Assembly: GCF_042408365.1 (NCBI RefSeq)
Contig: NZ_JBHOQJ010000237.1
Span: forward strand, 1 to 5,242
DNA length: 5,242 bases
Direction: 5' to 3'
Source of the DNA: Thermoflexus sp042408365
GTDB lineage: Bacteria; Chloroflexota; Anaerolineae; Thermoflexales; Thermoflexaceae
The notes beneath the pieces are model-generated. The model did no database searches and had not been told where the DNA came from. It worked only from the letters and a program-made list of their open reading frames with translations. Position numbers and translations under genes: made by a program. Numbering within the stretch: position 1 is the first letter of the stretch; each line of letters starts with the position of its first letter. Positions 1 through 5,242 of this stretch are shown here, piece by piece.

Positions 1-256
1 CGCGGTTTCCAAGGGGGCGATCGAGATCCTCACCCAGATCCTGGCGGAGGAGCTGGCCCCGGAGGGCATCCGGGTCAACGCCGTCAACCCCGGTCCGACC
101 CGCACCCGGATGCGGGCCCAGGCCTACCCGGAGGAGGATCCGCTCTCCCTCCCCGCCCCGGAGGAGATCGTCCCGGTGTTTGTGTATTTGGCCTCCGACG
201 AGAGCCGGGAGGTCACCGGCCAGAGCCTGGATGCCCGCACCTTCCGCTGGCCATAA
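1..256 (+). CDS. Short-chain dehydrogenase/reductase, C-terminal part (5' end outside window)
   Basis: The reading frame is open from base 2 to the TAA at 254-256 (84 codons). The first residues read AVSKGAIE. The single leading C at base 1 fits the last base of a Tyr codon, so the window appears to begin inside the YxxxK catalytic motif of classical SDR oxidoreductases, with the Lys at residue 4. It is followed by GIRVNAVNPGPTRT, the hallmark segment that shapes the cofactor and substrate pocket. Near the end come EEIVPVFVYLASDES and TGQSLDART, matching the usual C-terminal pattern of an LASDES-type helix followed by TGQ-x-LDV. Such proteins are cytosolic NAD(P)-dependent oxidoreductases; substrate specificity sits mostly in parts that are missing here. 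The usual length is about 250 residues, so roughly one third is present. It lies 89 bases upstream of nadK on the same strand. The family call is firm but the substrate is unknown. Confidence 0.9.
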   Translation, partial: AVSKGAIEILTQILAEELAPEGIRVNAVNPGPTRTRMRAQAYPEEDPLSLPAPEEIVPVFVYLASDESREVTGQSLDARTFRWP

Positions 257-333
257 GCGGGCGATCGCCATCCGGCCGGGCGCCCGGGCTCGCAGGAGTT
301 CGTGGGAGCTTCCATCGCCTCACTTTTGAGCTT

Positions 334-339
334 GGAGAG
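334..339 (+). promoter_or_regulatory. Ribosome binding site for nadK
   Basis: GGAGAG lies six bases before a GTG at 346-348. No ATG in the nadK frame precedes the first conserved segment, so this Shine-Dalgarno-like element decides the GTG start. No convincing -35/-10 pair is visible in 257-333, so nadK may be read through from the upstream dehydrogenase gene; that is inference. Confidence 0.6.
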
Positions 340-345
340 CTTGCG

Positions 346-1212
346 GTGTCGGACCTCCATTTCCAGCGAATTGGACTGGTTCTTCATCCCCAACGCCCCC
401 ATGCGCGGGGACTGGCGGAGGCGGTCGCTCAGTATCTACAGCAAACAGGTCGGGAGCCGGTTCTGCTTTCCGCGGATATGCTGGACCGGGCGGATCAGGT
501 GGCGGGCTGGGATCTGGCCCTGACCTTCGGAGGGGACGGCCTGATGCTGCGGGTCGCTCGGTATGCAGCGCCGATGGGCGTCCCCTTGCTTGGGATCAAC
601 CTGGGGCGGGTGGGGTTCCTGACCGAGATCCAGCCGGAGGAATGGCTGGAGCAGCTCCATCGGGTCTGGGAGGGCCGGTATTGGGTGGAGCGCCGGCTGA
701 TGTTGGAGGCCCACTGGATCCGGGAGGGCGAGCGCCTGGGCCCCTTCCACGCCCTCAACGACATCGTGGTGGGACGGATGGGCATGGGGCGCGTGGTGCG
801 GGTCCGCGTGGAGATCGATGGGCATTATTTCACTACCTATATTGGGGACGGCCTGATCGTGGCCACCCCAACGGGCAGCACGGCCTACGCGCTGGCGGCC
901 GGCGGGCCGATTCTCCCCCCTGAGCTGAAGAACATCGTTCTGGTCCCCATCGCTCCCCACCTGAGCCTGGACCGGGCGGTGGTGCTCGACGAAGGGGTCC
1001 GGCTGGCGCTCACGGTGCACACCGAGGGCAAGGCGGTGTTAACGATCGATGGGGCCGGGGATAATCCGATGGGAGAGGGGGATCAGGTGGAGATCGCCGC
1101 GGCGCCCTTCAGCGCTTGTTTCCTCCGCTTGCGGGATCGCTCCTACTTTTATCGTCTCCTGGCCACCCGCCTTCGCCGGATGGTGGCGGATGAGAATGAC
1201 GCAACGGTGTGA
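346..1212 (+). CDS. nadK: NAD kinase (ATP/polyphosphate-dependent), intact
   Basis: This encodes 288 residues, a normal length for bacterial NAD kinase, which phosphorylates NAD to NADP in the cytosol and sets the NADP(H) supply. The family signatures occur in order. A GGDG motif at residues 62-65 carries the catalytic Asp64. LLGINLGRVGFLTE follows. An ND pair at 138-139 stands where most members have NE/ND. DGLIVATPTGSTAYALAAGGPI spans about 168-189. The tail DRSYFYRLLATRLRR matches the usual C-terminus. The GTG start is chosen because of the GGAGAG six bases upstream and because the protein then begins with the expected first beta-strand, RIGLVLHPQ. One small oddity is GGDG followed by Leu, where GGDGT is usual. 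The gene is uninterrupted, in contrast to the decayed DNA directly downstream. It may be co-transcribed with the upstream dehydrogenase. Confidence 0.97.
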   Translation: MSDLHFQRIGLVLHPQRPHARGLAEAVAQYLQQTGREPVLLSADMLDRADQVAGWDLALTFGGDGLMLRVARYAAPMGVPLLGINLGRVGFLTEIQPEEWLEQLHRVWEGRYWVERRLMLEAHWIREGERLGPFHALNDIVVGRMGMGRVVRVRVEIDGHYFTTYIGDGLIVATPTGSTAYALAAGGPILPPELKNIVLVPIAPHLSLDRAVVLDEGVRLALTVHTEGKAVLTIDGAGDNPMGEGDQVEIAAAPFSACFLRLRDRSYFYRLLATRLRRMVADENDATV

Positions 1213-1322
1213 GCTTGACCCTTGAATCCCCCATCATCTCTTGCTGCCTCATCGATTTGCGATACAGCGCACCCTTCGCTTGGCTATCATCATTAGGAAT
1301 CTCAATGAGCCCTTAAGGGTCC

Positions 1323-2402
1323 ATGGGCGATTTAGGCTATTGGCTGGTTTTCAACCGAGTCATGGAAGATCGGGCCGGCGCGGTTGCGGGCGCTGTTGCA
1401 GTATTTTGAAAGCCTCCGGGCTGCGTGGGAGGCCGACGAGGGGGCGTGGCGAGCTGCTGGGTTAGATCGGCGGACCGTTCGGAATCTGGGGGAGGCCAAG
1501 CAACGGCTCCACTGGATCGGGAGCGGGAGCGGTTGGAGCGGTCCGGCGCGGTGGCCCTTACATAGGGGATCCCCTTTACCCAGTGTCACTGCGTCGCATC
1601 CCCGACCCGCCGCCGGTGCTGTTCGTGCAGTGGAGCCTGAGCGAGGCGGATCGATGGGCGTTGGCCGTCGTGGGAGCCCGTAGGGTCGACAAGCGGCGGA
1701 GTGGTTCGCAGGAGAGCTGGCTCAGGCCGGGATCCCCATCGTCAGCGGGCTGGCCCGTGGGATCGACGCCATCGCCGCGAGGCGGCACTGAAGGGGAGGG
1801 GGCGGACCATCGCGGTCCTGCCCCATGGCATCGACCGGGTGTACCCGCTGGAGCATGCCCGGCTGGCGGCGCGGATCCTGGAACGAGGGGTTGATCTTGG
1901 AGCTTCCCTTGGGAACGCCGGAGGAACCGGGGAACTTCCCCGCCCCCAATCGTTTGGCCTGGCCGTGGGGGTGCTGGTGGTGGAGGCGGGGGTGACCAGC
2001 GGGACGCTGATCGCCGCGGCCCATGCCGCCGAGCAGGGGCGGGAGGTCTTCGCCATTCCGGGGAACATTTCCCCTCAGCCAGCTAAGGGACCAATCGATT
2101 GATCCGCGACGGGGCCACCCTGGTGGCGTCTCCCCAAGAGCTCCTGGAAGCCCTCAATTGGTCCACGGCTGCTTATCAGGTTGAAGCCCAATTCCAACTT
2201 CCAACTTCCAACTTCCAACAGATCCCATTGAGGCGCGTCTGCTGGACGGATGGCCTCGAGAGCCCCATCATATCGATGACATCGCGGGGATGGCCGAATT
2301 GCCTGTGGCCCAGGTGAGCAGCGCATTGGCGATGATGGGGCTCAGGGGATGGCCCGTCATCTCGGAGCCATGCATTACGTGTGCAAGGGAGGTGCCAGAT
2401 AG
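1323..2402 (+). pseudogene. dprA: Decayed dprA (DNA-processing protein A) with about ten frame changes
   Basis: DprA loads RecA on incoming single-stranded DNA during natural transformation. Its whole architecture can be followed here, but never in one frame. Pieces in order: MGDLGYWLVFNRV from ATG 1323 (frame 3); LRALLQYFESLRAAWEADEG from about 1370 (frame 1); RERERLERSGAVALT 1515-1562 (frame 3, then TAG); GDPLYPVSLRRIPDPPPVLF to VVGARR 1565-1684 (frame 2); AAEWFAGELAQAG, then IVSGLARGIDAIAA from 1693 (frame 1, TGA at 1789); EAALKGRGRTIAVLPHGIDR from about 1779 (frame 3); LPLGTPEEPGNFPAPNR from about 1894 (frame 2); GLAVGVLVVEAG to FAIPGN (frame 3, TGA at 2100); GTNRLIRDGATLVASPQELL (frame 2); IEARLLDGW, HIDDIAGMAELPVAQVSSAL (frame 1); and MARHLGAMHYV 2349-2402 (frame 3, TAG). 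These cover the N-terminal helical part, the Rossmann-like core with SGLARGID, and the C-terminal winged helix. Short segments are also missing: a few codons after VVGARR, and the RNRLISGL region. A functional protein is not expected. Confidence 0.92.
2192..2219 (+). repeat. Heptanucleotide tandem repeat, TTCCAAC x4
   Basis: There are four perfect, consecutive copies of a 7-base unit, followed by a further A. The repeat sits in the dprA remnant, in the linker between the Rossmann-like domain (ending ELLEALNW) and the winged helix (starting IEARLL). Because 7 is not a multiple of 3, each copy gained or lost shifts the frame, and the reading frame does change from frame 2 to frame 1 across it. 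Short tandem heptamers are known in other bacteria, for example cyanobacterial STRR sequences. Whether this unit recurs elsewhere in this genome cannot be seen here. Confidence 0.9.
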
Positions 2403-2876
2403 CTTCGTCCTCGAAAGAAGGGCCCTCGGTCGACTTCGGTCTGAAGAAGGGAAGCTGCGCAGGCTATCGGGCCCCCGGTAGTACAAGAGGGGGTGGTTGC
2501 TTCCTCCACGGAATGTTTTCCGCTAAAATTTTTAGGGAGACCGCCGCGTACTTTCTGCCCCCGCAGCACAGAAACCGCCCGTAACCTCACCGATGAAGCG
2601 ATCTGAGATCTCTACGTCGCTGGCCATATCCCCTGTAATGCAGACTTCGTCGCCGCCACCGCCACCCCGCCCGGCGGATGGTTCCGAGGGTTTGAGGCTG
2701 AATCCAGCGACCTCCAATCGACGGTGTGGCTGGCGTAAAGTGTCCCTCCGAAGGGCACCTTGGGACTGTTCCGCCATCAGGTGGCCTCACCCGGCGTCCA
2801 CCTCGGTAAACGCCCGCGGCTTTGTCCCCTGGCGCCCACCCTTGTATGGGGAGGCGGCCTCGGCCCCCGGGGGGTG
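2403..2876. other. Gene-free stretch between dprA remnant and cyclase remnant
   Basis: No protein family is recognisable in any of the six frames over these 474 bases. A near-perfect inverted repeat occurs at 2464-2471 / 2474-2481 (CTATCGGG / CCCGGTAG, one G-U pair if transcribed, two-base spacer). It has no following T-run, so it is not a convincing terminator. A short A/T-rich patch (CTAAAATTTTTAG) lies at 2522-2534. On the minus strand, 2777-2532 is open for 81 codons with an acidic stretch (GDMASDVEISDRFIGE) that looks somewhat protein-like but matches nothing I know. The plus-strand reading of the same region is Pro/Ser/Arg-rich and looks non-coding. The stretch is best read as decayed or intergenic DNA. 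Confidence 0.5.
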
Positions 2877-3550
2877 ATGGTGCGGGCCACCGCCCGAGTG
2901 TTCCGGCGGAAGGTGGACCTCACTTACGTCCAGAATCCCAACTGCCCCATCTGGCCTGGGGCGCTCCGACTGGAGATCGAGAACGTCTTCAATCACGCCC
3001 AGCACGGCTTCTACGCCAATCGCTGGCACATCTACGAGCACCACGGCACCGAGAAGAATGCCCTCACCACTGAGCGGCTCCCCGCCGAGGTCCTGGTGCC
3101 CCCAGCCGCGGTCATCGACATCCGGGAGCGGGCCCGCCGCAACCCGGATGCCCGGGCGGTGCCGGAGGACATCCTCGCTTGGGAGCGGCGCTATGGACGG
3201 CTGTCGGATGGAGCGGTTGTCTTCATGTGGAGCGGGTGAACGACGAGGCGGCCTATCGAAACATGGATGCCCAAGGCGTGATGCGCTTCCTCGGCTTCCA
3301 TCCGGACACGGCGGAGTTCCTGTTGCGGGAGTGCAACATCGTGGGGATCGAAGTGGACACGCTGAGCCTGGATTACGGGGCCTCCAAGGACTTCAAGATC
3401 CACGATACGCTCCTGCCGGCCAACAAATGGGGGCTGGAGAACGTGGCCAACCTGGGGCGGACCCCACCGGCGGGGGCGACGGTGTTCGTGGGCACCCTGC
3501 GCATCAAGGGGGCCTCCGGGGGACCGGTTCGGCTGATCGCGGTGTGGTGA
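2877..3550 (+). pseudogene. Broken cyclase / kynurenine-formamidase-like metal hydrolase (PF04199-type)
   Basis: Two fragments in different frames join into one protein of the cyclase family, metal-dependent amide or ester hydrolases that include KynB-type arylformamidase. The 5' piece (ATG 2877 to TGA 3237-3239) reads VDLTYVQNPNCPIWPG, HGFYANRWHIYEHHGT, VIDIRERARRNPDA and GAVVFMWSG. The 3' piece (frame 2, about 3236-3550) reads NDEAAYRNMDAQGV, GFHPDTAEFLLRE, TLSLDYGASKDFKIH, NKWGLENVANL and GGPVRLIAVW, ending at TGA 3548-3550. Two lesions are visible. The family's HxGTHxDxPxH metal site stops after HHGT and continues EKNALTTERLP, so the downstream His/Asp/His ligands are absent, as after an in-frame deletion. 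A frameshift at about 3233-3238 then ends the first frame. The later family His (FKIH) and Glu (GLEN) remain. Together the pieces give about 225 residues, near the family size. The start is uncertain: GTG 2874 and ATG 2877 both lie in frame, with no clear Shine-Dalgarno sequence. The substrate is unknown. Confidence 0.85.
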
Positions 3551-3616
3551 AAGCCGAGTCGGATCGAACCTCGAACTGGCTCCCCACTCATGTCGGCGCA
3601 CCCACATCGACCTGGC

Positions 3617-3645
3617 TTGACGAGATTATACTGCGGAGGTAAATT
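3617..3645 (+). promoter_or_regulatory. Predicted sigma70-type promoter of acs
   Basis: TTGACG at 3617-3622 is followed after exactly 17 bases by TAAATT at 3640-3645, close to the -35/-10 consensus with ideal spacing. A second -10-like hexamer, TATACT, lies at 3627-3632 but has no good -35 partner. The -10 opens an A/T-rich island (3640-3657) that contains the palindrome AATTTAAATT (3648-3657). This island stands out in an otherwise G/C-rich window. Transcription would begin near 3652, leaving a leader of about 55 bases before acs. No obvious operator other than the palindrome is visible. Confidence 0.6.
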
Positions 3646-3692
3646 TTAATTTAAATTCCCCCGTCTTGCAGCTTTCTGCGATCCTGAACACG

Positions 3693-3705
3693 AGGAAAGG
3701 AGGGG
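3693..3705 (+). promoter_or_regulatory. Ribosome binding site of acs
   Basis: AGGAAAGGAGGGG contains AAGGAGG at 3697-3703, an almost complete anti-Shine-Dalgarno match, four bases before the ATG at 3708-3710. The earlier AGGAAAGG offers an alternative pairing at longer spacing. It supports ATG 3708 as the acs start. Confidence 0.8.
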
Positions 3706-3707
3706 CC

Positions 3708-5162
3708 ATGGCAGTGAAGGAAATCCTGGCCGACATCCGGCATTTGAGCGGCGAGGTCTATTACCCTTCCCCCGAGGTCCTCGAGCGCGCCCACATCAAA
3801 GATTACCCCTCATTGTATCGGCGGGCGATGCAGGATCTGGAGGCCTTCTGGGCCGAGCAGGCGGAGGAGCTGGAGTGGTTCCGCAAATGGGATCGCGTCC
3901 TTGACGACAGCAACAAGCCCTTTTACAAGTGGTTCGTTGGCGGGAAGTTCAACATTTGCTACAACGCCGTGGACCGCCATATGAAGACCTGGCGCAAAAA
4001 CAAGGTGGCCCTTTACTGGGAGAGCGAGAACGGTGAGCGCCGGGTCCTCAGCTATTATGATCTCTACAAAGAAGTCAACCGCTTCGCCAACGTCCTGAAA
4101 GCCTTGGGGGTGCATAAGGGCGATCGCGTGACCATCTACATGCCTCGCATCCCTGAGCTCCCCATCGCCATGCTGGCCTGCGCCCGCATCGGGGCGATCC
4201 ACAGCGTGGTCTTCGCCGGGTTCTCCGTGGAGGCCCTGCACACCCGCATCGAAGATTCCAAGTCCCGTGTGGTGATCACCGCCGACGGCGGGTATATGAA
4301 CGGGCGCATTGTCGAGACCAAGCGCACGGTGGATGAGGCGGTCAAGCGGGCCCCCTCGGTGGAGCATGTGTTGGTGGTCCGCCGCACCCGCCACGAGGTG
4401 CCGATGGAGCCGGGGCGGGATTATTTCTATGACGAGCTGGCGCGGCTGCCCTTCGCCCAGGGCGAGTGCCCCGTCGAGCTCACCGACGCGGAGGATCCCC
4501 TTTACATCCTCTACACCTCCGGCACCACCGGCGCCCCCAAAGGCCAGGTCCACGTTCACGGGGGTTATGCCGTTTATATTTACACAACGATGAAGTGGGT
4601 CTTCGACATCAAGGACGAGGACATCTGGTGGTGCACGGCGGATCCCGGGTGGGTGACCGGGCACTCTTACATCGTCTATGCGCCGCTGATGCTGGGGGCC
4701 ACCAGCGTGATGTATGAGGGGGCGCCGACCTATCCTTACCCCGACCGCTGGTGGAGCATCGTGGAGAAATATGGAGTGACGGTGCTCTACACCACCCCCA
4801 CCGCCATCCGGGGGCTGATGCGGTTTGGGGATGAGTGGCCCAACCGGCGCAACCTCTCCTCCCTGCGCCTGCTGGGCACGGTGGGGGAGCCCATTAATCC
4901 GGAGGCATGGATGTGGTATTACCGGAACATTGGTGGAGAGAGATGCCCCATTGTTGATACCTGGTGGCAGACCGAGACAGGCATGGTCATGGTCACCACG
5001 CTGCCCGGCATCGACAAGATGAAGCCGGGCTTTGCCGGCAAGCCCTTCCCGGGCGTTGACGTCAAGGTTCTGGATGATCGCGGTAGCGAAGTGAGGACCG
5101 GCGGAGGTTATGTGGCCATCACCCAGCCCTGGCCGGCCATGCTGCGGGGCATCTGGGCTGAT
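3708..5162 (+). CDS. acs: Acetyl-CoA synthetase (acetate--CoA ligase, AMP-forming), C-terminal domain missing
   Basis: Acs activates acetate to acetyl-AMP with ATP and then forms acetyl-CoA, in the cytosol. The frame from ATG 3708 is uninterrupted. It opens with the Acs N-terminal region (YPSLYRRAMQDLEAFWAEQA, then KPFYKWFVGGKFNICYNAVDRH). Next come the nucleotide-binding core segments: YMPRIPELPIAMLACARIGA from residue 145, VVFAGFS at 167-173, the P-loop-like YTSGTTGAPKG at 269-279 and DTWWQTETG at 417-425, whose Trp region shapes the acetate pocket. The PKGQVHVHGG and GGERCPIVDTWW wording resembles archaeal and Chloroflexota Acs. Recognisable homology ends at PWPAMLRGIW, residue 483. The frame stays open to the window end, but the 26 or so codons after that (Pro/Gly/Arg-rich) are not Acs. 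The YYFTGD motif, hinge and catalytic-Lys domain (about 165 residues of a roughly 650-residue enzyme) are absent. As it stands the product should not complete the reaction. See the junction with the MerR fragment. Confidence 0.93.
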
Positions 5163-5242
5163 CCGACCCCACCGGACGGGCGGAGGACACCGCCTGTTCA
5201 GCCAGGAGGACGTGGAACGGCTGCTGTGGATCAAGCACATGG
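5152..5242 (+). pseudogene. MerR-family regulator fragment, joined out of frame to acs
   Basis: In frame 1, overlapping the tail of the acs frame (frame 3), 5152-5241 reads SGLIRPHRTGGGHRLFSQED, then VERLLWIKHM. This matches the MerR winged helix-turn-helix pattern GLIxPxRTxxGxRxYsxxDxxRLxxI, the wing region just after the first recognition helix. The first 20 or so residues of a MerR domain (start codon and helix-turn-helix) are not present upstream. They are replaced by acs sequence, so the fragment has neither a start nor, in this window, an end. The HRTGGGHR wording resembles HspR- or CarH/LitR-like members, but the piece is too short to assign a subfamily or ligand. It could be a real gene truncated by a deletion or an assembly joint. 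Confidence 0.75.

Noticed and set aside
276..287. CCGGGCGCCCGG palindrome after the dehydrogenase gene, next to GGCGATCGCC at 260-269
   Set aside because: It could be a terminator stem but has no loop of useful size and no T-run. Short G/C palindromes are expected by chance at this base composition. A single GCGATCGC is not evidence of a HIP1-type repeat family.
436..1020. A 194-codon minus-strand open frame across nadK
   Set aside because: It is antisense to nadK with shadow-type composition (many His, Pro and Gln) and no start signal.
1213..1322. Possible promoter between nadK and the dprA remnant (TTGCGA 1256, TATCAT 1283) and the palindrome CCCTTAAGGG at 1310-1319
   Set aside because: The -35/-10 spacing is 21 bases, too long, and TTGACC at 1215 has no -10 at 17 bases. 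The palindrome has no loop or T-run. Nothing convincing remains.
1701..2102. A 133-codon open frame that could be called a separate small gene
   Set aside because: Its middle and end are DprA core sequence (GRTIAVLPHGIDRVYP, VLVVEAG, EVFAIPGN), while its beginning and an internal stretch are out-of-frame DprA. It is a fragment of the pseudogene.
2464..2481. Hairpin CTATCGGG-CC-CCCGGTAG as a terminator or RNA element
   Set aside because: The two-base loop must open, and TACAAGAG rather than a T-run follows. There is no conserved RNA motif or surrounding structure.
3058..3642. A 194-codon plus-strand open frame over the cyclase remnant
   Set aside because: It lies in a third frame that overlaps both cyclase fragments without matching either; its composition is shadow-like.
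3810..5240. A 476-codon minus-strand open frame
   Set aside because: It is exactly antisense to acs, whose plus-strand frame carries all Acs motifs. The long opposite frame is a by-product of G/C-rich third positions; its translation is His/Gly/Pro-rich and matches nothing.
1..5242. Defence system, CRISPR array, mobile element or novel operon
   Set aside because: I found no transposase, nuclease, helicase, regularly spaced repeats or cassette of unknown co-directional genes. All recognisable genes are known families, several of them broken.

Overview
This 5.2 kb window is G+C-rich bacterial DNA with strong G/C preference at third codon positions. All recognisable coding sequence lies on the + strand. 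The acetyl-CoA synthetase and the general gene style resemble thermophilic Chloroflexota (a Thermoflexus- or Anaerolineae-like lineage). That placement is an impression from protein sequence style and has not been tested by search. Both ends are cut inside genes, and the window may be a whole contig.

Layout. (1) Positions 1-256 hold the C-terminal end of a short-chain dehydrogenase/reductase, entering just after its catalytic Tyr. (2) Positions 346-1212 hold an intact NAD kinase (nadK) with a GTG start. (3) Positions 1323-2402 hold a heavily decayed dprA. Its protein can be followed nearly end to end, but only by changing reading frame about ten times, and it carries a heptanucleotide tandem repeat (TTCCAAC x4) in the interdomain linker. 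(4) Positions 2403-2876 hold no recognisable gene. (5) Positions 2877-3550 hold a broken metal-dependent cyclase/kynurenine-formamidase-like gene that has lost most of its metal-binding motif and is frameshifted in the middle. (6) Positions 3551-3707 hold a spacer with a good sigma70-type promoter in an A/T-rich island, followed by a strong ribosome binding site. (7) From 3708, acetyl-CoA synthetase (acs) reads cleanly for about 483 codons. (8) At about 5150-5162 the acs homology stops, and a different frame encodes the first part of a MerR-family regulator up to the window end.

The intact genes are housekeeping functions: NADP supply and acetate activation. I see no new multi-gene system. 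The notable features are a roughly 2.4 kb decay zone (1213-3640) between intact genes and the abrupt acs/MerR junction near the right end, which is either a deletion-fusion or an assembly chimera. No tRNA, rRNA, CRISPR array, transposase or attachment site was seen.
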